DNA from: Candidatus Gastranaerophilales bacterium
Lineage (GTDB): Bacteria; Cyanobacteriota; Vampirovibrionia; Gastranaerophilales; Gastranaerophilaceae
Assembly (NCBI GenBank): GCA_944324285.1
Contig: CALUVR010000007.1
Span: forward strand, 18,774 to 82,773
Length of the DNA stretch: 64,000 bases
Direction of reading: 5' to 3'
Part shown: positions 27,426 to 36,464 of the stretch, piece by piece
Position numbering within the stretch: the first letter of the stretch is position 1
Layout of the letters: each line of letters begins with the position of its first letter
The notes under the pieces: model-generated
What the model was told of the DNA's origin: nothing
What the model saw: the letters and a program-made list of their open reading frames with translations, nothing else
Database searches by the model: none
Program-made: the position numbers and the translations under genes

Positions 27426-28130
27426 TTGGGAATTCTGGCAGGAAAAAGTAAACACGCAGAAGAAGGCGATAATAACGTATTCTGGACGACGATGTCCGAC
27501 CTTATGTTAGGTCTGGCAATCATCTTCATGACACTGTTCGTACTTGCCATGACAGGTTTTACCCAGGAAACAGTTGAACTCCAGCAAAATCAGATTAAAG
27601 CCTCCGAACAGATGGCAGAACGGCTCAAAGAAGCCGATATTGATGCCGAGGTTGATAAACTCACAGGAAACGTAAAAATATCAGACCTCCAGCTTTTTGA
27701 AGTCGGCAGCTACACTCTGACCGAAAAAGGAAAACGTTATCTTGATAAATTTGTTCCTATTTATATAAATACTATTTTCTCAAACCCTGCATTGTATGAA
27801 AATGTTGTAAACGTAGTTGTACAGGGACATACTGATTCTCAGATGTTTAAAGGTCTGAAATCTCCAAACGATCAGTTTGTAAAAAATATGGAACTGAGTC
27901 TTTTACGTGCAAATGCTGTTGAACAATATATGTTTAAAACAGGATACGACAGAAAATACGATGAAACATTAAGAAAAATGATTACAGTAGAGGGGAAGAG
28001 TTTTTCTGAACCTGTCCTGACGGCTGACGGAAAAGAAGATTTAGCAAAAAGCCGTCGTGTAGAACTAAAATTAAGAGTAAAGGCAAAGAACATATCAAGA
28101 ATGTTCGGGTTAAACTTTGGCGGTTATTAA
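27426..28130 (+). CDS. MotB/OmpA-domain protein, ZorB-like
   Basis: 234 aa, TTG start at 27426 with GGAGGA 6 nt upstream. A short cytosolic N-terminus is followed by a single helix (about 24-44) carrying the ion-relay Asp25 in TMSDLMLGL, as in MotB/ZorB. The periplasmic OmpA domain (about 85-225) includes GHTDS (134-138), an S-x-x-RA helix (LSLLRANAV) and KSRRVELKL, the peptidoglycan-binding residues. Twelve bases follow the ZorA-like stop. The end overlaps the DUF711 gene by 14 bp. No zorC, zorD or zorE gene follows, which is the open question. Confidence 0.75.
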   Translation: MGILAGKSKHAEEGDNNVFWTTMSDLMLGLAIIFMTLFVLAMTGFTQETVELQQNQIKASEQMAERLKEADIDAEVDKLTGNVKISDLQLFEVGSYTLTEKGKRYLDKFVPIYINTIFSNPALYENVVNVVVQGHTDSQMFKGLKSPNDQFVKNMELSLLRANAVEQYMFKTGYDRKYDETLRKMITVEGKSFSEPVLTADGKEDLAKSRRVELKLRVKAKNISRMFGLNFGGY

Positions 28131-29484
28131 CGAAAATTTCATACTTGAAACAATTAATATGATTAAGCTGTACAATCTCGATATCAGGACAGTTACGCTT
28201 GCGCTGAGTTTGAGAGATTGTATGGACAGTGATGTAAATGTAGTCTGCGATAATATTTATAATAAGATTAAACATTACGCGAAAAACCTTGTGGAATACG
28301 CAAACGAACTGGAAAACGATTATTCAATTCCTATTATAAATAAAAGGATAGCAGTAACCCCTATTTCACTTGTCGGGGAAGCCTGCAAAAACCCTGATTA
28401 CGTAAAAATCGCAAAAACTCTGGATAAAGCCGCCGAAGAAGTTGGTGTAAACTTTATCGGAGGATTTTCGGCGCTTGTGGAAAAGGGTTGCACAAAAGGC
28501 GACAAACTTTTAATAGAAAGTATTCCGGAAGCTTTAGCGCAGACAGAAAGACTCTGTGCTTCCATAAATCTTGCCTCGTCAAAAGCCGGAATTAATATGG
28601 ATGCTGTTTTAAAGATGGCTGAAATAATCAAGAAATCCGCAGAACTCACCAAAGACCGCGATGGGATAGGTGCTGCAAAACTTGTGTGTTTCTGCAACTC
28701 TGCAAGTGATAACCCGTTTATGGCAGGTGCTTTTTGCGGAATTGGGGAACCTGAATGCGCGCTGAATGTCGGAGTTTCAGGACCGGGGGTTGTGAGAGCG
28801 GCAATAGCATCAATGCCAAAAGACGCGGATTTATCGGAACTTGCCAATAAGATTAAACAAATAGCCTATAAAATCACCTCCACAGGCGAACTTGTAGGAC
28901 GTAAATTAGCAAAAAAACTGGATATTCCGTTTGGTATTATAGACCTGTCGCTGGCGCCGACACCAGCTGAAGGCGACAGTGTCGCAGGAATATTTCAGGC
29001 AATGGGGCTTGAACATGCCGGCGCACACGGAACAACCGCTGCACTTGCAATGCTGAATGACGCTGTTAAAAAAGGCGGCATAATGGCAAGTTCACACGTA
29101 GGCGGACTTTCAGGGGCATTTATACCTGTATCCGAGGACGCCGGAATGATAGAAGCAGCAACAAAGGGCTATCTTACATTTGACAAACTTGAAGCCATGA
29201 CGTGCGTATGTTCTGTAGGGCTTGATATGATAGCAATCCCGGGTGATACCCCGTCAAGTACGATTGCAGGAATGATAGCGGATGAAATGGCAATCGGCAT
29301 GATTAACAAAAAAACAACAGCAGTGAGGGTAATCCCTGCTTACGACAAGGGTGTAGGCGACAAAGTGAGTTACGGAGGACTTCTCGGAGAAGCTCCTATT
29401 ATGCCGGTGAATACATTATCTTCAGCAGGTTTTGTAAACCGCGGCGGAAGAATTCCTGCTCCTATTCACAGTTTAAATAACTAA
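28117..29484 (+). CDS. UPF0210/DUF711 (PFL) family protein
   Basis: 455 aa. Matches the family almost end to end by eye: [19 protein letters not shown] (N-term), [20 protein letters not shown] [43 protein letters not shown]-like [22 protein letters not shown] and the ending [13 protein letters not shown]. The function is not established; the fold is pyruvate-formate-lyase-like, but the family has no proven reaction. TTG 28117 is the family-consistent start and overlaps the zorB-like gene; no clear ribosome site. The ACT-domain gene that often precedes it in other genomes is missing. Convergent with the LdpA gene, 19 bp apart. Confidence 0.92.
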   Translation: MAVINENFILETINMIKLYNLDIRTVTLALSLRDCMDSDVNVVCDNIYNKIKHYAKNLVEYANELENDYSIPIINKRIAVTPISLVGEACKNPDYVKIAKTLDKAAEEVGVNFIGGFSALVEKGCTKGDKLLIESIPEALAQTERLCASINLASSKAGINMDAVLKMAEIIKKSAELTKDRDGIGAAKLVCFCNSASDNPFMAGAFCGIGEPECALNVGVSGPGVVRAAIASMPKDADLSELANKIKQIAYKITSTGELVGRKLAKKLDIPFGIIDLSLAPTPAEGDSVAGIFQAMGLEHAGAHGTTAALAMLNDAVKKGGIMASSHVGGLSGAFIPVSEDAGMIEAATKGYLTFDKLEAMTCVCSVGLDMIAIPGDTPSSTIAGMIADEMAIGMINKKTTAVRVIPAYDKGVGDKVSYGGLLGEAPIMPVNTLSSAGFVNRGGRIPAPIHSLNN

Positions 29485-29503
29485 GAGATACTAAAGTTAT
29501 ATT

Positions 29504-30430
29504 TTAAACACATGTTACCAGACTTTTTGCCGCTTCAACGGCTTCTCTAAAAACCCGTTCATTGGTTAAAAAATCGTCACGTTCAATGTACTTTTTTACA
29601 ATTTTTCTTGCAAAAGTTCCGACAGCTATCCCGTGATAATTTATTCCGCAAAGATGCGCAAGTTTAGCCGTTTTGGAATTTGTACCGCCTGAGAGCATTA
29701 TGTAGACAGGGAGTTTTTCATTCTGCACAAGTTCTGCTGTTGCAACCGCCTGCAACGTAGTTTTATAATCATCCTCCCCGCCGCTCATTGGGAACCCGTC
29801 CGCCTGAACTATTGTTGTCATTGGGTTTCTGTCAAATATCATGTCTTTTATTTGTGAAACCATTTTTTCATCGCTTAACTTGCCGCGCGCAGTACATATA
29901 CTCAACATTCCGTCAAAAATTTCATTTATATAAGCCCATTTTTCCATAGTTTCTGCTGCATTATCGTTCATTGCATGAAGTTCTATACAATCAATTCCCT
30001 TCTCAATCAAAGGCGGCAGAACTTTCCTCAAATCAACCTCCTGCGAAACATAAGAAATCGCACCATTCGAACATACTTTCGCGCACTTTCCGCAGCCTAT
30101 GCAGCGAACCTCCTTAACCTTATGATACTTAATTGCTCCCTGCGGACAAATCTCATCACACTTTCCGCAGCCAACGCATTTTTCGTAATCAATCTGCGCT
30201 TTATTAACATGCGGATCACCCTTAATCCCGACACTCACACAAATGTATGCTTCTCTCCCGTTTAATGCGTATTTTGCAGCGTCTACTATTTCCGGTTTGG
30301 CTGAAAGGTCAAAAAATCGGCAGCCTGCTTCATAATACACTTTAACAAGTCTTTCAACCTCCACAGCATCCTCGTTTCCGGCTCCGCATACAAGTTTAAA
30401 ACATTTCCCGTCTAAAATGTCTGAAAGCAT
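29504..30430 (-). CDS. LdpA-like bis-[4Fe-4S] protein
   Basis: 308 aa. Opens KCFKLVCGAGNED, has a DPHVNKAQIDYEKC linker, two ferredoxin-type clusters CVGCGKCDEIC (85-95) and CIGCGKCAKVC (110-120), then a C-terminal domain with QADGFPMSGGEDDYKTT (about 217) and SGGTNSKTAKLAHLCG. This order is that of cyanobacterial LdpA (light-dependent period), an iron-sulfur protein that conveys redox state to the circadian clock. Clock genes are not in this window; a general redox-sensing role is inference. Translationally coupled to the hydrolase gene upstream (TAATG overlap). Confidence 0.8.
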   Translation of the reverse strand: MLSDILDGKCFKLVCGAGNEDAVEVERLVKVYYEAGCRFFDLSAKPEIVDAAKYALNGREAYICVSVGIKGDPHVNKAQIDYEKCVGCGKCDEICPQGAIKYHKVKEVRCIGCGKCAKVCSNGAISYVSQEVDLRKVLPPLIEKGIDCIELHAMNDNAAETMEKWAYINEIFDGMLSICTARGKLSDEKMVSQIKDMIFDRNPMTTIVQADGFPMSGGEDDYKTTLQAVATAELVQNEKLPVYIMLSGGTNSKTAKLAHLCGINYHGIAVGTFARKIVKKYIERDDFLTNERVFREAVEAAKSLVTCV

Positions 30431-31644
30431 TATTTCACCATATAATTATATATAATTTCAGACGCGCGGACTATAAAATCTTTTCCTGCTACAGAATTAT
30501 ACGGGCGGTTCGCAAGAATTACAACAATATACTTCTTCCCGTTCGGAGCGTAAACAATTCCGGCATCCCCGAGCATTTTTCCGATGTCGCCTGTTTTATG
30601 GAGAAATGATGCCCCAGGTCCAAGCCCTGCTTGTATAAGTCTGTTATTTTTAACATGACCCATATAATCAAAAATCTTTTCTCTTGACGACATACTTAAG
30701 AATTCAGGGTTCTCAATATTATAAAGCATTGTCGCTAAATCTCTTGCAGTCGTATGGTTTGTTCCGCCTAAATCCGGAAGCCAGGTTTTGACATGGGTAT
30801 GTTTAATCCCCCAATCTCTTATCCCTTGATTAACGTCCGTCATTGAGCCGAGTTTTGACATAATCATATTGGTTGCCGAATTGTCGGAATCTGTAATCAT
30901 TACACGTGCAAGTTCATCCAGAGTGTATTTGGAATTTTCCGCCTTAAACTGCAATCCGCCTGATCCCTCCGCACGATAATAATCTGTAAGCGTCATTTCA
31001 TCATATATAGAAACCTGTTTAGCTTCAATTGAACGGAAAAGCTGCAACAGTACAGGAAGTTTTATTATACTGGCGGCAGAAAACTGCTCCGACGCATTTA
31101 TATCCGCAAAATGTCCCGTATCATAATCCCAAACAAAAACAGACGGATGAATTGTCGGATACTGCGCCATTAAATTTTTAATACCGTTTTCTATCCCGAC
31201 AATATGTGCAGTTTCCGTCAACGGAATCATCAAAGGCTTTCTCATCTCTACCCCTCTGAATTGTGGGCTATTATTGAATAAATGGTTATTCAAATACCCG
31301 ATTGTCGGGTAACCTTCATTTTTAAAATCTGATTTTATCTCAGGGTAAGGAGATTTAAAAAACATTGATTTTGTCACTTTGTTAAACCCGTAAGGCAATA
31401 CAGTACAGCCTATTGCAAGCATTACCGCTATGGAAATGCATCTATGAATAAAATTATATCTGTCAACTTTTTTCTGATTAATTTTAGGTACAGGTTTAAC
31501 TACACGATAGGGTTTCGCAGGCGGATACGGTGCCGCAAAAGGATTATCCGTGCTTCTTAACGGTCTTGCAACTGTCGTATTTGTGTAAATATTACCATAG
31601 TAATAACGTTCGCGTTTATTATAATTTCTTGCTAATTCCGGCAT
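30430..31644 (-). CDS. Membrane-anchored class A beta-lactamase-fold serine hydrolase
   Basis: 404 aa from ATG 31644, with TTGGGGAGGGGG upstream; the TTG inside that string is a poorer start. Cytosolic Pro-rich tail of about 65 residues, one membrane helix (about 67-86), then a periplasmic domain with nucleophile S-x-x-K in SIIK (192-195), SDN (253-255) and HKTG (349-352). The omega-loop Glu of true class A lactamases is not visible: the region reads LPDLGGTNHTTARD. It may therefore be a peptidoglycan DD-peptidase or amidase rather than an antibiotic-degrading enzyme (inference). First gene of the pair with the LdpA homologue. Confidence 0.8.
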   Translation of the reverse strand: MPELARNYNKRERYYYGNIYTNTTVARPLRSTDNPFAAPYPPAKPYRVVKPVPKINQKKVDRYNFIHRCISIAVMLAIGCTVLPYGFNKVTKSMFFKSPYPEIKSDFKNEGYPTIGYLNNHLFNNSPQFRGVEMRKPLMIPLTETAHIVGIENGIKNLMAQYPTIHPSVFVWDYDTGHFADINASEQFSAASIIKLPVLLQLFRSIEAKQVSIYDEMTLTDYYRAEGSGGLQFKAENSKYTLDELARVMITDSDNSATNMIMSKLGSMTDVNQGIRDWGIKHTHVKTWLPDLGGTNHTTARDLATMLYNIENPEFLSMSSREKIFDYMGHVKNNRLIQAGLGPGASFLHKTGDIGKMLGDAGIVYAPNGKKYIVVILANRPYNSVAGKDFIVRASEIIYNYMVK

Positions 31645-31843
31645 CGGAATATGCCCCCTCCCCAATCAAGTATATTAATAGTATTTTATACCATTAATAA
31701 AATCAAGGCAACAACGTAACAATTTTTGTAAAACTTTTTCAATATAGTTAAACAGCTAATTTAGTTGAAGAATTGAAAGTGGAAAAATTACCATCCAATC
31801 CGGTGACATTTCTCTGCTTGTAAGATATATTAGCACTAATGCG

Positions 31844-32227
31844 TTACCATATAACTTTTTCGATTAGTTCAATTTCGTTACCGTCAGGGTCTTTTATAAA
31901 TGCAATTTTTGTTCCTTTGCCGTTCAAGTCAAATGGTTCGTACAGATATTCGTATCCCAGAGAGTGCAATTTTTCTGTGAATTCATCAAGTGATTTTACG
32001 GAAAATGCAAAATGTCCGAATGCCGAACCGTTTTCGTAACCTTCTTCAGGCGTTTCATCATTATAAGTCAATTCAATCTGTGCACAGCCTTCTTCATCAT
32101 CAAGAAAATAGAGTTCGCAGTCGTCAAGTCTTTTTTTCTTGTCTAATTTCATATTCAAAAGTTCTGTGTAAAACTTTAAAGACGCCTCAATATCTTTTAC
32201 TCTAATCATTGTATGTAAAAATTTCAT
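31844..32227 (-). CDS. gloA: Glyoxalase I (lactoylglutathione lyase) / VOC family
   Basis: 127 aa, the length of a bacterial GloA. Two beta-alpha-beta-beta-beta modules: HTMIRVKDIEASLKFY at the start with ligand His5, IELTYN (Glu about 54), GHFAFSV (His about 73) and KDPDGNEIELIE with the last Glu. These four are the metal ligands of Ni/Zn glyoxalase I, which converts the methylglyoxal-thiol adduct to a lactoyl thioester. Good ribosome site AGGGGGA. Likely a single-gene unit. Confidence 0.88.
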   Translation of the reverse strand: MKFLHTMIRVKDIEASLKFYTELLNMKLDKKKRLDDCELYFLDDEEGCAQIELTYNDETPEEGYENGSAFGHFAFSVKSLDEFTEKLHSLGYEYLYEPFDLNGKGTKIAFIKDPDGNEIELIEKVIW

Positions 32228-32306
32228 TATTCCCCCTCTTGGAACTATATTCCGGTATTTAATACAGGTAAATGCTCACACAAATAGTTTTTATGTAAAT
32301 AGCATC

Positions 32307-33428
32307 CTACTGTTCGTCTATATGTGATACTACACCACCGGAGGCGTTGTTGTCAATTACTATCGTATGACGAATTATTGTATGCGCCATTAATAAAAGA
32401 TACGGGTTAATTTCGTTCGTCGCAGACATATTTATTTTTGCTTTCGTCTGCTCGCCTTCAGGACGTTCGAGCGGAGTTGATTTTGTTTCAAATGATACAA
32501 CGGATTGCATAGAATAGTGCTTTTCGTCGCTTTCAATTCTTGCCATAAGCTCATCTTTCGGAAATTTTTCAGAGCATTCAATATTTACATGGACGGAATT
32601 TGAAGTTTCAAGAATCAGTGTTGCAACGACATTCCCGAAATTAATCGTTGAAATTGTGACAATAAGAATGGAATCTTTGTCGTCCCCGCTTTCGCCTGCC
32701 TGTATTTCTAAGTCAAACCCTGTTCCTTCTGCAAGCGGAAGCCACGGGAGATACAAAAGTAAAAGAGTTTTTAAGGTCTGCTGAGGATTTTCAGGAGATG
32801 CAAGCGCAATACTTGCATTGATAAGTTTAGCTGTTTCTTTCATCCCTGATAAATCCGCAACCCCCTGTTTTGCCATACCAGCCATACTCTGGATAAGTTT
32901 TGTCACTGCATCTTTGCCGTTTGCCTGTATTAGAGCTGCTATATCCGCAAGGTTAATCATGCCGCTTGCATTTATCTGGAGTGTTTTTAGGGTTGAGGAT
33001 AATTGAGATGAAAGCTGTGTTTTCAAAGCTGTTTGAAGTTCCGTTGTCGATAACCCTTGTAATTGTGCGAGGATTTGCGCCTGAGTTTGTGAAAGCGCAC
33101 GGCGGTTTGCCATCTCGTACATTCTATTGAACTGCATCTGGGTAAGGTTTTTTTGCAGCATATATACAAATTCGTTCAGATTTTTGGGTAATTTCATTAA
33201 ATCTCTGATGTATGCCGCAGCGTCTGAACCTCCCATTTGCCCCATTTGCGGACTTGCCTGCGGAACTGTCGGAGTATTTGAAGCTGCAGATTGAGGTGCT
33301 GCCTGCTGAGGAGTATACGACTGCGCTGACTGATTTATATTCGCATTATTCATCGTACCGCCCCTTACCTGAGGCGATTGATAATGCATAAATCGCGAAA
33401 TCATATTACTCAGATTGAAATTATCCAC
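32307..33428 (-). CDS. Uncharacterised protein with Gln/Pro-rich N-terminus
   Basis: 373 aa, not recognised. Residues 20-65 are low-complexity, rich in Gln, Ala, Pro and Ser. Residues 70-215 are helical with many Gln/Leu (LQGLSTTELQTALKTQ). Residues 220-300 are strand-rich, with the pattern NFGNVVATLILETSNSVHVNI recalling the C-terminal domain of FliK-type hook-length proteins, though no flagellar gene is in the window. No signal peptide. The start at GTG 33428 has no clear ribosome site; ATG 33401 is an alternative. Followed 79 bp later by gloA. Confidence 0.6.
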   Translation of the reverse strand: MDNFNLSNMISRFMHYQSPQVRGGTMNNANINQSAQSYTPQQAAPQSAASNTPTVPQASPQMGQMGGSDAAAYIRDLMKLPKNLNEFVYMLQKNLTQMQFNRMYEMANRRALSQTQAQILAQLQGLSTTELQTALKTQLSSQLSSTLKTLQINASGMINLADIAALIQANGKDAVTKLIQSMAGMAKQGVADLSGMKETAKLINASIALASPENPQQTLKTLLLLYLPWLPLAEGTGFDLEIQAGESGDDKDSILIVTISTINFGNVVATLILETSNSVHVNIECSEKFPKDELMARIESDEKHYSMQSVVSFETKSTPLERPEGEQTKAKINMSATNEINPYLLLMAHTIIRHTIVIDNNASGGVVSHIDEQ

Positions 33429-33505
33429 ATGCTTATATTAAATGATTTTCACGATAAAGTCCAGTTTAATACGCCAATTTAACCTCTCCGATATCGCATG
33501 GGGTT

Positions 33506-34483
33506 TTATGCCAGATATGCTTGAGGATAGTTGTAATCCTCTTTAAATCCCAGGTGTCTGTATAATTTTAACGCCTGAAAATTGTTTGTTTCGGTTGTTG
33601 TATTTAATTCAGTAATAGGACGCTTTTCTACTTCTTCCATATTTATAAGTTTTTTCAGGGAATGCGCCAGCATAATTTTCGAAAAACCCTTGCCCTGATG
33701 TTCTTTCCGCAATCCGAAAATCGGAATGTTAGCAATTTGTCCGCCCGTCAAATTCATAAAACAAAATCCTACGGGTTCTCCTTTATAAAGCAGGACGGTC
33801 GTGGCTTCCGGTAAAAATTCAGCGTATACGTTTTCAACAATTTTGTGAATAATGTCTTCCGTGCCTTCCGCTGTTTTAAATCTAGGGTCAAACAAGGCGT
33901 CAGCACTATTTTCAAACGCTTCGTTTACTACTGTTACCGCATAATTGAAATACCTTCTGTCCCATTCCGTCAAACTGTAACCTTCCGGAAGCGGTTCAGG
34001 TTCATACATTCTGAATATTTCCTTTGAATTTGTGCCGAACATCATAAAACGTAATACTACTATACCGATAAATTTAAATCCGTATTTTGCAACTTCATGG
34101 ATTAAATTTTTTTGCGCTCCAAGCATAGGATAGCAGACAACTTTGTCATCCCGCTCGTATTCGGTTTCTTTAAGAAATTCTTTTATCAAATAACTGCTGC
34201 GTTCTTCAATATTCTCCATGTTGTAACAGTGGATAATATTAAGTTCAACTGCTTCCGATATTGAGGTTGTATAAATCAAAAATGCGGTCGGAATGCTGTT
34301 TTCCAAAAGTACAATACAACGGATTAAGTCTTTTCTTATCGCGTCTATAAAACCTTTGTAATCAAGAGGTTCAAGTTCAAATTTGTATTCCAGTTTAGCC
34401 CTGTCATAAAAGTCTTTGTAGACGCTTTCAAATGATTTGTATTCATCTTCCGTCAGCAATTTCGCCTGAAAATTTGTAGCCAT
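33506..34483 (-). CDS. GNAT-family N-acetyltransferase
   Basis: 325 aa, twice the size of a single GNAT. The C-terminal half is a clear GNAT domain: VLLYKGEPVGFCFM (beta4), PIFGLRKEHQGKGFSKIML (motif A with the acetyl-CoA loop QGKGF) and NNFQALKLYRHLGFKED (motif B). The N-terminal half probably is a degenerate GNAT copy (IVLLENSIPTAFLIY). It transfers an acetyl group from acetyl-CoA to an unknown amine. ATG 34483 with GAGGAA. Runs downstream of ribBA, 39 bp apart, probably in the same transcript. Confidence 0.78.
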   Translation of the reverse strand: MATNFQAKLLTEDEYKSFESVYKDFYDRAKLEYKFELEPLDYKGFIDAIRKDLIRCIVLLENSIPTAFLIYTTSISEAVELNIIHCYNMENIEERSSYLIKEFLKETEYERDDKVVCYPMLGAQKNLIHEVAKYGFKFIGIVVLRFMMFGTNSKEIFRMYEPEPLPEGYSLTEWDRRYFNYAVTVVNEAFENSADALFDPRFKTAEGTEDIIHKIVENVYAEFLPEATTVLLYKGEPVGFCFMNLTGGQIANIPIFGLRKEHQGKGFSKIMLAHSLKKLINMEEVEKRPITELNTTTETNNFQALKLYRHLGFKEDYNYPQAYLA

Positions 34484-34522
34484 ATTTCTTAATTCCTCAA
34501 TTTAATGCCATATAATATTATA

Positions 34523-35731
34523 TTATAGCATGTGCTGCATTTTTTCTTTTTTTGTTTCCATATATCGTTTATTATAGCATGTTATTTCGGATTCGAGCTT
34601 AACAATATCATGAATTGTTAAGCCGTAACCTTTTAAGCCGACGATTTTTTTAGGGTTATTGGTTATCAGATTAAAGTTATTAAATCCTAAATCAAGAATA
34701 ATCTGGGCGCCAACGCCATAGTCACGCAAATCAGGTTTGAAGCCGAGTGATATATTTGCTTCAACCGTATCCTGACCGCATTCCTGCAGGTGGTATGCTT
34801 TTATTTTATTAATAAGCCCTATACCGCGCCCTTCGTGACCTCTTATATAAATAAGCGCACCTTTGCCGTATTCTTCAATTTTTCTCAAGGCTCCATGGAG
34901 CTGTGAATTACAGTCGCACTTGAGGCTGTGGAAAATGTCGCCGGTCAGACATTCACTGTGAACTCTTATAAGCGGAATTTTTTCACTGCCGTCATCTTTT
35001 ACAAGCGCCACGTGTTCTTGTCCGGTGAGATTATTTCTGTAGCCGTAAATCTTAAAATGACCGTATTTTGTCGGCAAATCAGCTTCCGCTTCACGGGTTA
35101 CAAACTTTTCGGATTTCAGGCGGTAGGCAATAAGTTCCGCAACCGAAATGAATTTAATCCCGTGTTTATCCGCGAATTTTCTCAAATTATCCCGGCGCAT
35201 CATGTGTCCGTCAGAATCCATAATTTCACACATTACACCTGCCGGAATGTGTCCGCAGAGTTTGGCTAAATCAACAACTGCTTCTGTATGACCCGTTCTT
35301 GTGAGAACGCCGCCTTCTCTTGCAACGCACGGGAACATGTGCCCCGGACGGCGTAAGTCTGATGGTAATGCGTCAGGTGCTATTGCAACTTCTATGGTTT
35401 TTGCACGATCAAATGCCGAAATCCCTGTTGTAACCCCGTATTTTTCAGCAGCATCAATGCTTACCGTGAAGGCTGTTTTCATCCCTTCCGAATTCTGCTC
35501 AACCATTTGCGGCAAATCAAGCTTTTGCGCAATCTCTTTTGATATTGCAAGACATATAAGCCCTTTTGCTTCTTCCGCCATAAATTTTATTATTTCAGGC
35601 GTCACCATTTGACCGGAGCAGATTAAGTCACCTTCGTTTTCCCTGTCCTCATCATCTGCTACGATTAGCGGTTTCCCCGCAGCAAAATCTTTTAATGCTT
35701 CTTCTATTGAGTCAAATTTGAAATCTTCCAT
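34523..35731 (-). CDS. ribBA: Bifunctional 3,4-DHBP synthase / GTP cyclohydrolase II
   Basis: 402 aa. N-terminal DHBP synthase (residues 1-200): ADDEDRENEGDLI (20-32), TGISAFDRA, RPGHMFPC and RTGHTEA. C-terminal GTP cyclohydrolase II (205-395): zinc site in RVHSECLTGDIFHSLKCDC (about 256-274) and the RGHEGRGIGL loop. It supplies both precursors for lumazine in riboflavin synthesis. Overlaps the ribE stop in TAATG, so translation is coupled. ribD and ribH are not in the window. No FMN riboswitch precedes the pair. Confidence 0.96.
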   Translation of the reverse strand: MEDFKFDSIEEALKDFAAGKPLIVADDEDRENEGDLICSGQMVTPEIIKFMAEEAKGLICLAISKEIAQKLDLPQMVEQNSEGMKTAFTVSIDAAEKYGVTTGISAFDRAKTIEVAIAPDALPSDLRRPGHMFPCVAREGGVLTRTGHTEAVVDLAKLCGHIPAGVMCEIMDSDGHMMRRDNLRKFADKHGIKFISVAELIAYRLKSEKFVTREAEADLPTKYGHFKIYGYRNNLTGQEHVALVKDDGSEKIPLIRVHSECLTGDIFHSLKCDCNSQLHGALRKIEEYGKGALIYIRGHEGRGIGLINKIKAYHLQECGQDTVEANISLGFKPDLRDYGVGAQIILDLGFNNFNLITNNPKKIVGLKGYGLTIHDIVKLESEITCYNKRYMETKKEKMQHML

Positions 35732-36372
35732 TATATAAATCCGTTCTCCTTTAAAAAATCTTCGTTAAGTCTGCTTCCATTATTATTCACGGACAGAAAT
35801 TTTTCAATGTATCTGCCTAATATATCTGTTTCAATATTCACAAAGTCACCGGCTTTAAGAATGTTGAGGGTTGTATTTTGATAGGTATGCGGGATTACGG
35901 ATATGGTAAAAATATTATCTCTGATATCTGCAACCGTCAGACTCACTCCATTTATGGCAATTGACCCTTTGTAAACTACGTACTTGCTTTCTGCGTGCGG
36001 AATTTCAAAGGTCAGATTATAAAAATCCGAAAGTTTTTCAAACCGGAGAAATTTCCCCCTGCAATCCACATGTCCCTGAACGATATGCCCGCCCATTCTG
36101 CTTGTCGGGGTAAGCGCACGCTCAAGGTTAACCTTGTCGCCTGATTTGAAATTTCCAAGCGTTGAAATTTTTAAGGTTTCATCACTCACATTTGCTGTAA
36201 ATGTACAATCGCCAAGTGCCGCAACGGTTTGGCAGCATCCGTTTATTGAAATACTGTCGCCGGTAACAGTATCTTTCAGAACCTTTTGGCATTCTACAAT
36301 GATATCCGCCCCGTGAGTTTTTTTAGTAAATCCTTTGACTATTCCGATTTCTTCTACAATCCCTGTAAACAT
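35731..36372 (-). CDS. ribE: Riboflavin synthase, alpha chain
   Basis: 213 aa made of two similar lumazine-binding barrels: MFTGIVEEIG with SINGCCQTVA (residues 1-95) and SRMGGHIVQGHVDC with GSIAINGVSLTVAD (96-190). It converts two 6,7-dimethyl-8-ribityllumazine molecules to riboflavin. The first half has GCCQTV where most have GVCLTV. Start ATG 36372; the promoter probably lies in the 92 bp behind the fabF terminator. Named ribE here (ribC in some systems). Confidence 0.95.
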   Translation of the reverse strand: MFTGIVEEIGIVKGFTKKTHGADIIVECQKVLKDTVTGDSISINGCCQTVAALGDCTFTANVSDETLKISTLGNFKSGDKVNLERALTPTSRMGGHIVQGHVDCRGKFLRFEKLSDFYNLTFEIPHAESKYVVYKGSIAINGVSLTVADIRDNIFTISVIPHTYQNTTLNILKAGDFVNIETDILGRYIEKFLSVNNNGSRLNEDFLKENGFI

Positions 36373-36395
36373 AGTTTTATTTTAGCACAAATAAC

Positions 36396-36426
36396 AAAAA
36401 ACCGTTTCATTTAGAAACGGTTTTTT
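36396..36426 (-). terminator. Intrinsic terminator closing the fatty-acid operon
   Basis: Arms of about 13 bp (AAAAAACCGTTTC and GAAACGGTTTTTT) around a 5-nt loop, ending in a T-run on both strands; 39 bp past the fabF stop and before ribE. Confidence 0.9.
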
Positions 36427-36464
36427 ATAACACGAGGAATTCGCTTTATCTTATAAGCGATACA

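Noticed and set aside
26508..28130. Flagellar MotA/MotB
   Set aside because: Three rather than four helices in the first protein, no motility genes, and no proline pair typical of MotA; ZorA/B-like fits better.
32307..33428. FliK hook-length protein
   Set aside because: Only a faint strand pattern matches and no flagellar genes are present; left as uncharacterised.
36373..36464. FMN riboswitch before ribE
   Set aside because: Only 92 bp, mostly the fabF terminator; no room for the RFN element and no matching conserved bases.
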